Assembly: GCF_000308635.1 (NCBI RefSeq)
Contig: NZ_BAGD01000026.1
Span: 1-64,000 of the forward strand
Origin: Nocardia otitidiscaviarum NBRC 14405
GTDB lineage: Bacteria; Actinomycetota; Actinomycetes; Mycobacteriales; Mycobacteriaceae
Direction: 5' to 3'
DNA length: 64,000 nucleotides
Positions 34,115-42,976 of the stretch are shown piece after piece (position 1 is the stretch's first letter; each line of letters opens with the position of its first letter). The position numbers were made by a program, and so were the translations under genes. Under the pieces are notes generated by a model that was not told the DNA's origin, made no database searches, and saw nothing but the letters and a program-made list of their open reading frames with translations.

Positions 34115-34654
34115 TCAGCGCAGGGGTTCGGGGCGGTGGTAGCCGCCGTTGTAGTAGAGCAGGGGAGCGGCGCTGGGTTCTTCCTCGGCGTCGTCGTGGA
34201 CGCGGGTGACCAGGCCGACCACCAGGGTGTGGTCGCCGATGGGGATGAGGCGGTGGATGGCGGCGCGGACCCAGATGGGGGTGCCGTGCAGGACCGGTTC
34301 GCCGGTGTCGAGGGTGGTCCACAGGGAGCGGTCGGTGAAGCGCTGGGCGGCGGCGCGGCTGAAGCGCTGGGCGATGTGGCGCTGGTGTTCGCCGAGGAAG
34401 TGCACGACCACGGATTCGGCGTGCAGCAGGGCGTCGATGCTGGAGGAGGTCTCGGCGATATTGAAGGTGATCAGCGGCGGGTCCAGCGATACGGAGGCGA
34501 ATGAGGTGGCGGTGAAGCCGACCGGTCCGTTGTCGGACATGAGCGTGACGACCGTGACGCCCGCCGGATAGTGACGCATGGCGGCGCGGTACTGGTGAGC
34601 TGCGATACCGCTCAGATCATCGGGGACCCGTAGCTCGGATGGAGAATCGGTCAC
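34115..34654 (-). CDS. Flavin reductase domain protein (HpaC/split-barrel type)
   Basis: FMN-binding split-barrel protein of 179 residues. Family features: [34 protein letters not shown] and [15 protein letters not shown]. Such proteins supply reduced flavin to a monooxygenase partner, but none is adjacent. I chose GTG 34652-34654; the longer ORF to 34861 is arginine/proline-rich. Confidence 0.88.
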   Translation of the reverse strand: MTDSPSELRVPDDLSGIAAHQYRAAMRHYPAGVTVVTLMSDNGPVGFTATSFASVSLDPPLITFNIAETSSSIDALLHAESVVVHFLGEHQRHIAQRFSRAAAQRFTDRSLWTTLDTGEPVLHGTPIWVRAAIHRLIPIGDHTLVVGLVTRVHDDAEEEPSAAPLLYYNGGYHRPEPLR

Positions 34655-34767
34655 ATAGGCAAGGTACGCCCCGAGCGCCCGAGGTATTCCGGTTGCGCTC
34701 GAGTCGAGCGGAACACCCGGCGAGCGCGGCGACGGCCGAACCGACCCGGATCGCGGGGCCGCCGGTC

Positions 34768-35241
34768 TCAGTCGACGTCGATGGCCAGTCCCGCCGTAAT
34801 GCGCACCAACTCCCCGAACGTGGTGCGGAACAACGTATTCGGATGGCCGCCCGCCGCCCACAGCTCCGGATGCCCGGCCAGTGCGTTGTCGATATAGGTC
34901 GGAAGATTGATGGGATGGCCCACCGGAGCCACCCCGCCGATCGGCTGGCCGGTGACCTCCCGCACCATGGGCGCCGGAGCCCGGGTCAGCGCGCCGTCCA
35001 GCCGCTTGCCGGTGCGATCGAGATGTACCTGGTGCGCGCCGGAGACCAGCAGCAGCACCGGATCCTCGTCGAGCAGGAACACCAGCGATTTGGTGATGGC
35101 ACCCACCGACACCCCGAGCGACGCGGCGGCGGCCTGCGCGGTGTGGGTCGGTTCGGCCTGGGTGATGATCACGCCGTGATGGCCGCGCGCGATCAGCGTG
35201 TCGGAGACTTTGGCAGCGACGGGCGGTAAGGACCTGCGCAT
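34768..35241 (-). CDS. YbaK/EbsC family aminoacyl-tRNA deacylase
   Basis: Protein of 157 residues with the YbaK/ProX fold, which hydrolyses mischarged tRNA (for example Cys- or Ala-tRNA(Pro)). Motifs: [19 protein letters not shown] with the conserved lysine, [13 protein letters not shown] with the GxxPxG loop. The start is ATG 35241. A stand-alone editing enzyme. Confidence 0.9.
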   Translation of the reverse strand: MRRSLPPVAAKVSDTLIARGHHGVIITQAEPTHTAQAAAASLGVSVGAITKSLVFLLDEDPVLLLVSGAHQVHLDRTGKRLDGALTRAPAPMVREVTGQPIGGVAPVGHPINLPTYIDNALAGHPELWAAGGHPNTLFRTTFGELVRITAGLAIDVD

Positions 35242-35376
35242 GGCACCAGGGTAGAGCGGTTGCGGTGAATGTGCCCGGCGATCGGAAACAGTGCGGAACC
35301 CGGTGCGGCGCATCGGATTCAGCCTCGCCGCAACGCTGCCCTGTCGGCTCGCCGCCGCCCCCGATACGCTGGGCGA

Positions 35377-36198
35377 ATGACTGAATGGAAGGCTTTCACA
35401 GTCGAGAGCAAGGACCGGGTGGCTCGAGTCACCCTGACCGGACCCGGCAAGGGCAATGCCATGGGACCGGACTTCTGGCATGAGCTACCGCTGATCTTCG
35501 GTCGGCTGGACGCCGACCCGGAGGTGCGGGCCATCGTCCTCACCGGTTCCGGCAAGCACTTCTCCTACGGCCTGGACCTGCCCGCCATGAGCCCGCTGTT
35601 CGGTCCGCTGCTCGGCGAGCGCGCGTTGGCCGCGCCGCGCACCAACTTCATGAGGCACATCCGCGAGATGCAGGCCGCGGTGACCGCGGTCGCGGACTGC
35701 CGCAAGCCCGTCATCGCCGCCGTCTCCGGCTGGTGCATCGGCGGCGGGCTGGATCTCATCGCCGCCGTGGATGTGCGGCTGGCCAGCGCCGAGGCCAAGT
35801 TCAGCCTGCGCGAGGCGAAGGTCGCCATCGTCGCCGACATCGGCTCGCTGCACCGCCTGCCCGGCATCATCGGCGAAGGCCACGTGCGCGAGCTGGCGCT
35901 CACCGGCAAGGACATCGACGCCGCCCGCGCCGAGAAGATCGGCCTGGTCAACGACGTGTACCCCGACCAGGACGCGGTGCTGGACGCGGCGCACGCCATG
36001 GCTCGCGAGATCGCCACCAATCCGCCGCTGGTGGTGCAGGGCATCAAGGATGTGCTGGACCAGCCCAAGGCGGGCCGCGTGGCCGACGGCCTGCGCTACG
36101 TCTCCGCCTGGAACGCCGCCTTCCTGCCCTCGGAGGACCTCACCGAGGCCATCCAGTCGGTGTTCGAGAAGCGCGAGCCCGAATTCCGGGGTCGGTGA
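35377..36198 (+). CDS. Enoyl-CoA hydratase family, probable dienoyl-CoA isomerase (EchA21-like)
   Basis: Crotonase-fold protein of 273 residues, counterpart of Rv3774. The oxyanion hole is formed around [10 protein letters not shown] and [11 protein letters not shown]. Glu146 and Asp154 ([12 protein letters not shown]) are spaced by eight residues, like Glu196 and Asp204 of mammalian delta3,5-delta2,4-dienoyl-CoA isomerase, and [23 protein letters not shown] also fits that subgroup. It probably acts in beta-oxidation of unsaturated acyl chains. Confidence 0.87.
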   Translation: MTEWKAFTVESKDRVARVTLTGPGKGNAMGPDFWHELPLIFGRLDADPEVRAIVLTGSGKHFSYGLDLPAMSPLFGPLLGERALAAPRTNFMRHIREMQAAVTAVADCRKPVIAAVSGWCIGGGLDLIAAVDVRLASAEAKFSLREAKVAIVADIGSLHRLPGIIGEGHVRELALTGKDIDAARAEKIGLVNDVYPDQDAVLDAAHAMAREIATNPPLVVQGIKDVLDQPKAGRVADGLRYVSAWNAAFLPSEDLTEAIQSVFEKREPEFRGR

Positions 36199-36228
36199 CC
36201 CGCTGAATTCCACCACCTGACGCGGGAT

Positions 36229-36272
36229 TTCACCCTCCAGAGGGTGGGGGTCGATTCACCTCAGGGTGAGCT
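36229..36272 (+). promoter_or_regulatory. Paired dyads upstream of the tyrosine-rich gene
   Basis: CACCCTC-CA-GAGGGTG (36231-36246) is a perfect hairpin dyad. A related TTCACCTCAGGGTGAG lies about 13 bases downstream. Both share CACC...AGGGTG and could be operator sites or, for the first, a terminator of the preceding gene. Confidence 0.4.
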
Positions 36273-36358
36273 GTTTCGCGAGTCCTGCTCTCCTACTGTC
36301 GTTCTCGTTGAGATTCGGAGCGGTTGGGAGGACCGCTCCACCGATGAGGAGAACAGCT

Positions 36359-36592
36359 ATGCGAATCAAGTCCATCGTTCTCGGCGGTCTGCTGGCGGCC
36401 GGGATCGTTGCCGGGGGAGCGGCCGTGGCGCACGCGGACTACGAGGGCACCTACTACACCAAGGACGGCTGCATGTCGGCCGGACAGGCCATCGTGGACA
36501 GCGCCTACACGCCGTACTACTACTACTACTACTACTACTACTGGTCCTGCGAGCAGGATGCCTGGGGCAACTGGGACCTGTACCTGTCGTGA
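36359..36592 (+). CDS. Small secreted tyrosine-rich protein
   Basis: A 77-residue preprotein. The signal peptide MRIKSIVLGGLLAAGIVAGG ends in AVAHA, with cleavage before DYEG, leaving about 50 residues. The mature part holds nine consecutive tyrosines followed by WSCEQDAWGNWDLYL, and two cysteines (DGCMS, WSCEQ) that may bond. GAGGAGAAC precedes the ATG. It has the size and layout of small exported actinobacterial proteins of unknown role. A surface-adhesive or radical-forming role is speculation. Confidence 0.85.
   Translation: MRIKSIVLGGLLAAGIVAGGAAVAHADYEGTYYTKDGCMSAGQAIVDSAYTPYYYYYYYYYWSCEQDAWGNWDLYLS
36515..36541 (+). repeat. (TAC)9 trinucleotide tract
   Basis: Nine uninterrupted TAC codons inside the secreted protein gene. 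Pure repeats of this kind can change length by slippage, adding or removing tyrosines without a frameshift. Confidence 0.95.
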
Positions 36593-36619
36593 TTCGGCGC
36601 TGGCCGAGCACGAAAGCGA

Positions 36620-36655
36620 GAAGCGAGTGGCACGGAATTCCGTGCCACCCGCTTC
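36620..36655. terminator. Bidirectional terminator
   Basis: GTGGCACGGAA/TTCCGTGCCAC is a perfect 22-base palindrome (36627-36648). It is flanked by GAAGCG (36620-36625) and CGCTTC (36650-36655) with one mismatch. Lies between two convergent genes. Confidence 0.85.
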
Positions 36656-36684
36656 GTCATTGTCGGCGATGCCGAACCGGAACC

Positions 36685-37176
36685 TCAGTGTCCGCCCTGC
36701 TCCTTCAGGCGGGCGTACGCCTCGGTCACCAGCGACTCGGCCTTCTCACGGCCCTCCCAGCCCTCGACCTTGACCCACTTACCGGGTTCCAGGTCCTTGT
36801 AGCGCTCGAAGAAGTGTGCGATCTCCTTGCGCTGGAACTCCGGGATGTCCTCGACGTCCTGGATGTGATCCCAGCGCTTGTCACCGGCGGGCACCGCCAC
36901 GACCTTCTCGTCCCCGCCCGCCTCATCGCTCATGAGCAGCACGCCGACCGGACGGGCCTCCACGATGACGCCCGGGAACACCGGCTCGGGCAGCAGCACC
37001 ATGCAATCGAGCGGATCGCCGTCGGAGCCGAGGGTGTCCTCGATGAAGCCGTAGTCGGCCGGGTACATCATCGGGGTGTACAGGTAGCGGTCCAGCTTCA
37101 CGCGGCCGGTCTTGTGATCGACCTCGTACTTGTTCCGCTGACCCCGGGGGATCTCGATGGTGACGTCGAACTCCAC
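36685..37176 (-). CDS. ppa: Inorganic pyrophosphatase
   Basis: Soluble family I pyrophosphatase of 163 residues, counterpart of Rv3628. Active-site blocks: [24 protein letters not shown], and the signature DGDPLDCMV that binds metal. GTG 37176 follows AGGAG. Divergent from dacB. Confidence 0.97.
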   Translation of the reverse strand: MEFDVTIEIPRGQRNKYEVDHKTGRVKLDRYLYTPMMYPADYGFIEDTLGSDGDPLDCMVLLPEPVFPGVIVEARPVGVLLMSDEAGGDEKVVAVPAGDKRWDHIQDVEDIPEFQRKEIAHFFERYKDLEPGKWVKVEGWEGREKAESLVTEAYARLKEQGGH

Positions 37177-37327
37177 GTCATCTCCTCTTTTCTGGTGCCT
37201 ATGGCTGCCGACTCGCCAGCTCGTTCGAAGGAACGACTGCGCAACGAGGATAGTGTGGTGCGCGAGCGTGTGGGTGCGGCAGGGACGCCGGACGATCCCA
37301 CCACTGGTACCAGGGAGACAGCGGCAC

Positions 37328-38788
37328 GTGGTCGGTGCGGACAAGAAGAACATCGGTGGATTGGCCGCCAAGCGGCGTCGCAGAAACTGGATCATCGTGG
37401 CATCCGTGCTGGTCATGGTGCTGGTCGCGGTGACATCGGTGGCGTTGATCCTGAAGCCGTGGACCGAGGAGTTCCGGCACGGGGGCTTGACCGTCGCCGC
37501 CGCGCCCGCCCCCGCCACGGTGTCGCCGCGGGTGGCGCCCGCCCCCGCCGATGCGCCCGCACCCTCGAAGGCCGGTCTGGCGGCGGCGCTGGGGCCGGTG
37601 GTGAACAACCCCGACCTGGGTGTGTTCGCCGCGGTGGTCTCCGACGGCGATACCGGTGAGGTGCTGTTCAGCCTGGACCCGGACAAGCCGCAGATCCCGG
37701 CCTCCAATGCCAAGATCCTGCTGGCCGCCGCCGCGCTGCTGGCGCTGCCGCAGGACCAGCGGGTGACGACCGAGGTGGTCACCGGGGCCGCGCCGAACGA
37801 GCTGGTGCTGGTGGGCGGCGGCGATCCGACGCTGACCGCGCAGCCCGACGGCAAGGGCTACTACCAGGACGGGCCGAAGCTCTCGGATCTGGTGGCGCAG
37901 ATCAGGGCGTCCGGGCGGACGCCGGACACCATCGTGGTGGACACCTCCCGCTACACCGGGCCGAGCATGGCCCCGGGCTGGCTGACCGAGGACATCGCGG
38001 GCGGCTCCATCGCGCCCATCGACCCGGTCATGCTCGACGGCGGTCGCCTGGAACCGCTGCGCGCGTACTCGCCGCGCACCCCGACGCCCGCGCTGGATGC
38101 CGGGCGGCGGCTGGCCGTGGAATTGGGCCTGGATCCGGCGCGGGTCCGGCTGGGTACCGCGCCCGCCGGGGCGGCGCGGGTCGCGGCCGTCCAGTCCGCG
38201 CCGCTGCGCGACCGGCTGCGGGACATGATGGTCGACTCCGACGATGTGCTGGCCGAGACCATCGCCCGTGAGATCGCCGCCGCCACCGGTGCGGAACAGT
38301 CCTTTACGGGTGCGGTGACCGGTCTCACCACCACCCTGCGCGCCGCCGGATTCGACCTGACCGGCGTCACCCTGGCCGACGGCGGCAGCGGACTCTCGGT
38401 CGACGACCGTATTCCGGCGCGCGTGCTCGACCGGATCATCACCGTCGCGACACTCCCGAACAGCGCGGGGAGCCAAGACGATTCGAGTGTGCAGGGGGCG
38501 GCTTCGGTCACCGCCTCACCGCTGTCGGCGCTGCTGGACTACCTGCCGGTGGCCGGTGCGACGGGGACGCTCACCGACCGCTACACGGTGCGCGATCGCG
38601 CCGGCGCGGGCTGGGTACGTGCCAAAACCGGAACTCTGGACGTGGCAAGCTCGTTGGTGGGGTATGTGCTGGATCGCGATGGGCGCGTACTCACCTTCGC
38701 GTTGATGTCGAACGAGCGGCTGCCGGGAGCGAGCCGCCCCGCGTTGGACGCCATCGCGGCAACACTGCGTAATTGTGGATGCTCCTGA
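37328..38788 (+). CDS. dacB: D-alanyl-D-alanine carboxypeptidase/endopeptidase (PBP4 type)
   Basis: Class C penicillin-binding protein of 486 residues, counterpart of Rv3627c. An N-terminal basic stretch (KRRRRNW) and one helix ([19 protein letters not shown]) anchor it to the outside of the membrane. The SxxK motif is SNAK (Ser126, Lys129); the third motif is KTG at 433-435. The second motif reads SDD at 304-306, where SxN is usual. It trims peptidoglycan peptides. GTG 37328 is the likely start. Confidence 0.92.
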   Translation: MVGADKKNIGGLAAKRRRRNWIIVASVLVMVLVAVTSVALILKPWTEEFRHGGLTVAAAPAPATVSPRVAPAPADAPAPSKAGLAAALGPVVNNPDLGVFAAVVSDGDTGEVLFSLDPDKPQIPASNAKILLAAAALLALPQDQRVTTEVVTGAAPNELVLVGGGDPTLTAQPDGKGYYQDGPKLSDLVAQIRASGRTPDTIVVDTSRYTGPSMAPGWLTEDIAGGSIAPIDPVMLDGGRLEPLRAYSPRTPTPALDAGRRLAVELGLDPARVRLGTAPAGAARVAAVQSAPLRDRLRDMMVDSDDVLAETIAREIAAATGAEQSFTGAVTGLTTTLRAAGFDLTGVTLADGGSGLSVDDRIPARVLDRIITVATLPNSAGSQDDSSVQGAASVTASPLSALLDYLPVAGATGTLTDRYTVRDRAGAGWVRAKTGTLDVASSLVGYVLDRDGRVLTFALMSNERLPGASRPALDAIAATLRNCGCS

Positions 38789-38795
38789 CGGGTGG

Positions 38796-39947
38796 ATGAC
38801 TATGACCGGACCCGAACACCATTCGGCCGATGCCGCCAACCCGGGTACCGGTGAGTCCCGTGCCCAACTGGTGATCGACCCGAAGACCGGGGAATTGAGC
38901 CGTAAATCCAAGCCGGGGCTGACCGGCGCCGTGGACTGGCAGCTGGCCGCCCGCACCGGAGCCCTGCTGGTCCCGGCCGGGCCGCGGACCACGCGGTACT
39001 CGGCGGAGCAGGCGGTGGCCGAACTGGCCGATGCCTCGGTGCGCGCCGAAGCGCCCGTGCGCGAGGTGAGCCGACTGCAGGACGGTTCGGTGGTGCCCGC
39101 GGCGCGGGTCGTGGACCGGCCCGGTTGGATTCAGGCCGCCGCCGCCTCCATGGCGGCGCTCACCGGCAACGAGCCGGGCGCCGACGATCGCGGGCGGTTC
39201 GTCGGCAAGCCCGCCGGGGTGCAGGCCGGGGCCATGCTGGCCTTCCTGTCCACGGCGATCCTGGGACAGTACGACCCGTTCAGCGGGCCGAACGGCACGC
39301 TGCTGCTGGTCGCGCCCAACATCATGGGCGTGGAGCGGGCGCTCGGCGTTCCGGCCAGCGACTTCCGGCTGTGGGTGTGCCTGCACGAGGTCACGCACCG
39401 GGTGCAGTTCTCCTCCGCGCCCTGGCTGGCCGACTACATGAAGCGCAATGTGGAACTGCTCGGCGAGGTCGGCGACGAACCTCTCGCCGATGTGCTGGCC
39501 CGGCTGGTGGAGGCGGTGAAGGAGCGCCGCCGCGGTATCGAGGACCCGTCGTCCGGCGGCGTCATCGGCCTGCTGCGCGCCACCCAGGCCGCACCGCAGC
39601 GCGAGGCGCTGGACCGCCTGCTCATGCTCGGCACCCTGCTCGAAGGGCACGCCGACCATGTCATGGATGCCGTCGGCCCCGCCGTGGTGCCCTCGGTGTC
39701 GCGCATCCGCTCGGCCTTCGATCAGCGTCGCCGCCGCCCCGGCAACCCGATCCAGCGGCTGCTGCGCGCCCTGCTCGGCATGGATGCCAAGGTGGCGCAG
39801 TACGTGCGTGGCAAGAAGTTCGTGGACGAGGTGGTCGGCATCGTCGGCATGGACGAGTTCAACGCGATCTGGACCGACCGCGACACCCTGCCGCGCACCG
39901 ACGAGATCGGCGAACCGCGCCGGTGGGTGGATCGCGTCCTGGCGTGA
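38796..39947 (+). CDS. Zinc-dependent metalloprotease (DUF2342 type)
   Basis: Protein of 383 residues, counterpart of Rv3626c. The zinc motif is HEVTH (His197, Glu198, His201) in CLHEVTHRVQF, with a likely third ligand in EGHADHVMD. The family is sometimes annotated as an F420-biosynthesis-associated protein, without proof. No signal peptide. ATG 38796 or 38802 could start; the gene follows dacB closely. Confidence 0.9.
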   Translation: MTMTGPEHHSADAANPGTGESRAQLVIDPKTGELSRKSKPGLTGAVDWQLAARTGALLVPAGPRTTRYSAEQAVAELADASVRAEAPVREVSRLQDGSVVPAARVVDRPGWIQAAAASMAALTGNEPGADDRGRFVGKPAGVQAGAMLAFLSTAILGQYDPFSGPNGTLLLVAPNIMGVERALGVPASDFRLWVCLHEVTHRVQFSSAPWLADYMKRNVELLGEVGDEPLADVLARLVEAVKERRRGIEDPSSGGVIGLLRATQAAPQREALDRLLMLGTLLEGHADHVMDAVGPAVVPSVSRIRSAFDQRRRRPGNPIQRLLRALLGMDAKVAQYVRGKKFVDEVVGIVGMDEFNAIWTDRDTLPRTDEIGEPRRWVDRVLA

Positions 39948-40026
39948 TCGCCCCCGACCGCACCCGAGAGCCGCGCGGAGCGGGCGCTGAGCTGGTGCGG
40001 CGATGCGGCGTGCGACCATCGGGGAC

Positions 40027-41013
40027 ATGAACAGTCCACGGCTGCCCGAGACGCCGGCGGCGTTGGAAATGCGCCGTGCGGTACGGGATTGGCTGGGGGA
40101 GTACGCGGTCGACGGGGTGGTCGCGGTCGCGGTGTCGGGCGGTGCCGATTCGCTGGCGTTGACCGCCGCGGCGGTGGTCGAGGCCGATGCTGTCGACGCC
40201 TTGGTCGTGGATCACGGTTTGCAGGAAGGGTCGGCGCGGGTGGCCGCGGAGGCGGCGGCCGTGGCCATGCGGCTCGGATGCCGGTCGGCTCGGGTGCTGA
40301 CGGTCGAGGTATCCGGCGGCGGGGGAATGGAGGCGGCGGCGCGCCGGGCTCGGTACGCCGCGCTGGACGAGGCGCGGGGCGCGGCCCCGGTGCTGCTCGG
40401 GCACACCCTCGACGATCAGGCCGAAACCGTGCTGCTCGGGTTGGCGCGCGGGTCGGGGGCGCGGTCCATCCAGGGCATGGCGGCCTTCGCCGAGCCGTGG
40501 GGGCGGCCGCTGCTGTGGGTGCGGCGGGAGGTGACTCGGCGGCTGTGCGCGGAGTTGGGGCTGACCCCGTACGAGGATCCGCACAACAGTTCCCCGGAGT
40601 TCACCCGGGTGCGGCTGCGCACCGAGGTGCTGCCGCTGCTGGAGGAGGTGCTCGGCGGCGGGGTGGCGACCGCACTGGCCAGAACAGCGGCTCAGCTTCG
40701 TGAGGACGGCACGGCCCTGGACGGTATAGCCGAGAAGTTGCTGGACTCCGCGCGCAATGGTGAGGGCCTGTCGGTCGAGACGCTCGCCACTGCCCCGCCC
40801 GCGTTGCGGCGGCGGGCGATCCGGGCGTGGTTGCTCGCCGGTGGCGCGAAAGCGTTGACCGACAAGCATTTACGGGCGGTGGACGCGCTGGTCACGGATT
40901 GGCGCGGGCAGGGGGCGATCGCGGTCGGCGGCGGAGTCGCCGGGACCAGGTTGGTTGCCGGGCGCGAGCATGGCAGGCTGATACTGAGCTTGGCCGAATA
41001 CGAGCCCAGGTGA
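40027..41013 (+). CDS. tilS: tRNA(Ile)-lysidine synthase
   Basis: PP-loop ATPase of 328 residues that converts C34 of the CAU tRNA-Ile to lysidine. The PP-loop is SGGADS at 37-42, followed by VDHGLQ and HTLDDQAETVLLGLARGSG. Length fits the short actinobacterial form (Rv3625c). An in-frame ATG at 40003 is a less likely start. Likely operon with hpt. Confidence 0.95.
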   Translation: MNSPRLPETPAALEMRRAVRDWLGEYAVDGVVAVAVSGGADSLALTAAAVVEADAVDALVVDHGLQEGSARVAAEAAAVAMRLGCRSARVLTVEVSGGGGMEAAARRARYAALDEARGAAPVLLGHTLDDQAETVLLGLARGSGARSIQGMAAFAEPWGRPLLWVRREVTRRLCAELGLTPYEDPHNSSPEFTRVRLRTEVLPLLEEVLGGGVATALARTAAQLREDGTALDGIAEKLLDSARNGEGLSVETLATAPPALRRRAIRAWLLAGGAKALTDKHLRAVDALVTDWRGQGAIAVGGGVAGTRLVAGREHGRLILSLAEYEPR

Positions 41014-41049
41014 TTCGGGATACACATCACTGAAGGGAAACCAGCGCAC

Positions 41050-41607
41050 GTGTACGGGGATGACATCGCGTCGGTGCTGATCAGCGAGGAAGAGATTGCG
41101 GCCAAGGTCGACGAACTGGCCGATCTCGTAGCCAAGCGTTATCCGGCCGACGCCCCGGAGGGCGATCTGCTGCTGGTGGGCGTGCTCAAGGGTGCGATCT
41201 TCTTCATGACCGATCTGGCCAAGAAACTCTCCATCCCGACCCAGATGGAGTTCATGGCCGTCTCGTCCTACGGTTCCTCGACCTCGTCCTCGGGTGTCGT
41301 GCGGATCATGAAGGACCTGGACAAGGACATCGCCGGGCGCAATGTGCTGATCGTCGAGGACATCATCGACTCCGGCCTGACGCTGTCCTGGCTGCTGCGC
41401 AACCTGTCCAGCCGCAACCCCGCCTCGCTGGAGGTGGTGACGCTGCTGCGCAAGCCCGACGCGCTGCGCACCCAGGTGGACGTCATGCATGTGGGCTTCG
41501 ACATTCCGAACGAGTTCGTGGTCGGCTACGGCCTGGACTACGCCGAGCGCTACCGCGATCTGCCCTACATCGGCACCCTGCATCCGAAGGTGTACGGCGG
41601 AGCCTGA
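41050..41607 (+). CDS. hpt: Hypoxanthine phosphoribosyltransferase
   Basis: Purine salvage enzyme of 185 residues, counterpart of Rv3624c. The PRPP motif is [14 protein letters not shown]; the flexible-loop residues are in SSYGSST, and the purine-contact region is [13 protein letters not shown] 41050 start, 36 bases after tilS. Confidence 0.96.
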   Translation: MYGDDIASVLISEEEIAAKVDELADLVAKRYPADAPEGDLLLVGVLKGAIFFMTDLAKKLSIPTQMEFMAVSSYGSSTSSSGVVRIMKDLDKDIAGRNVLIVEDIIDSGLTLSWLLRNLSSRNPASLEVVTLLRKPDALRTQVDVMHVGFDIPNEFVVGYGLDYAERYRDLPYIGTLHPKVYGGA

Positions 41608-41610
41608 TCC

Positions 41611-41630
41611 GACCCCCTCGTCCTGGGGTC
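41611..41630 (+). terminator. Hairpin after hpt
   Basis: GACCCC (41611-41616) and GGGGTC (41625-41630) with an 8-base loop, a few bases after the hpt stop. Short stem, plausible terminator. Confidence 0.5.
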
Positions 41631-41659
41631 TGTCCGAATTGCTTCCGGCGGGCGGCTTT

Positions 41660-41825
41660 CAGTCGACTGTGAGGAAAATCACCAACTCTCTTCGGTGGCC
41701 GGTCGACCTGGGAGAGTCGGTTGTTGCTGCCGTGTGCGAGTGGTTGCGCGCCGCCCGGTCGACGGTGGGGCGTGGTCTGAATTACTGCTGGTCGACTGAC
41801 CTTATAGATCTTGGTCGGCCGACCA
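41660..41825 (+). promoter_or_regulatory. Cluster of GTCGAC palindromes upstream of LysR gene
   Basis: GTCGAC occurs at 41663, 41702, 41758 and 41791, twice in longer palindromes (CAGTCGACTG at 41660-41669, GGTCGACC at 41701-41708). A perfect 14-base palindrome TGGTCGGCCGACCA lies at 41812-41825. The 378-base region has no convincing gene, so these may be binding sites for the regulator encoded downstream. Inference. Confidence 0.4.
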
Positions 41826-41861
41826 CTTTGGCGGTCGCCGGGCGTTCGCGGAGGTGGTTAC

Positions 41862-41879
41862 CGCGCGGTTCGCCGCGCG
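41862..41879. other. Hairpin upstream of LysR gene
   Basis: CGCGCGG/CCGCGCG, 7-bp stem with a TTCG tetraloop, 107 bases before the LysR start. May be a terminator or a leader structure. Confidence 0.5.
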
Positions 41880-41985
41880 TCATATGCTGTCTGTAACAAA
41901 CCTGATGGCTGTTTTCGTCGTGGATTTCAAACTCCGGGGTTGAATACGGCTGGAAATCCAAGACCGATTCTGATAGCAAGGGGCT

Positions 41986-42885
41986 ATGGACCCGCATTTG
42001 CGCGACCTGCGGTATTTCGTCGCTGTCGCTGAGGAACTGCACTTCACCAACGCCGCCCAGCGGCTGCACATCGCGCAGCCCACCCTGTCCCGGCAGATCC
42101 GTCAGCTCGAACGCCAGCTCGACGTGGTCCTGTTCGACCGCAACCAGCGCAGCGTCGCCCTGACCGTGGCCGGCAAGGAACTGCTCGAGGGCGCACGCAA
42201 GATCCTCGAACTCTGGGAGGTCACCAACGTGGCGCTCCAGGAGGCGGGCGAGGTGCTGCGCGTCGGCATCCAGTCCTCCATCGGGCGCGGCCTGATCACC
42301 GACCTGGAGTCCGCCAGCGGCCACCGGCTGGCCCTGCACTCGGCGTCCTGGACCGACCCCTCCAGCGGCCTCGCCGGCCGCCAGGCCGATCTGGCGCTGA
42401 TGTGGCTGCCCGTCCCCGACACCGCCCGGTATCGCTGGCAGGTGCTGCGCACCGAGCCGCGCTGGGTGCTGCTGCCGGAGAACCATGCCCTCGCCAACCG
42501 CGAGGCCATCGACTTCGCCGATCTGCTCGACGAGCCGTTCATCGCCATGCCCGCCGAAGCCGGCGCCGCCCGCGAGTTCTGGCTCGGCGCGGACGCCCGC
42601 GGCGGCCGCCAGGCCCGCATCGGTGCGGAGGCCGCCACCGCCGAGGAGCGGCTCGAAGCCGTCAGCCTCGGACTCGGCGTCTGCCTGCTCGCCGAGAACA
42701 ACGTCCCCATGTACCGCTGGCCCGGCCTCACCGCCCGCCCGGTCAACGGCCTGCCCCCGTGCGAACTCGCGGTGGCCTGGCGCGCCGACGACGACCGCCC
42801 CACCATCCTCGAATTCGCCACCCGCGTCCTCGAGGGCGGCTTCGCGGCCGCCCCCGCGGCCTCGGGACTGGTAGCGCAGAGCTGA
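41986..42885 (+). CDS. LysR family transcriptional regulator
   Basis: Protein of 299 residues. The winged helix-turn-helix is at the N-terminus (LRDLRYFVAVAEELHFTNAA, LHIAQPTLSRQIRQLERQL), followed by the periplasmic-binding-like effector domain. Its target is unknown; the neighbouring amidase is convergent, so the regulator may control itself or distant genes. Confidence 0.92.
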   Translation: MDPHLRDLRYFVAVAEELHFTNAAQRLHIAQPTLSRQIRQLERQLDVVLFDRNQRSVALTVAGKELLEGARKILELWEVTNVALQEAGEVLRVGIQSSIGRGLITDLESASGHRLALHSASWTDPSSGLAGRQADLALMWLPVPDTARYRWQVLRTEPRWVLLPENHALANREAIDFADLLDEPFIAMPAEAGAAREFWLGADARGGRQARIGAEAATAEERLEAVSLGLGVCLLAENNVPMYRWPGLTARPVNGLPPCELAVAWRADDDRPTILEFATRVLEGGFAAAPAASGLVAQS

Positions 42886-42894
42886 GCCCGGCCA

Positions 42895-42954
42895 CGCACC
42901 GCGGAAGTACAGCGGTGCGGACCGGCGGCCATGAGTCGGAGGCATGGCCGCCGG
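42895..42954. terminator. Tandem hairpins between LysR and amidase genes
   Basis: CGCACCGC/GCGGTGCG (42895-42919) and CCGGCGGCCATG/CATGGCCGCCGG (42922-42954, 12-bp perfect stem). They separate two convergent genes and can stop transcription from both sides. Confidence 0.8.
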
Positions 42955-42976
42955 GACCGATCGTCGCGGTAGCGAG

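Noticed and set aside
41640..41900. Short plus-strand open frame between hpt and LysR
   Set aside because: It continues out of the hpt shadow frame and has no start with a ribosome binding site or recognisable motif.
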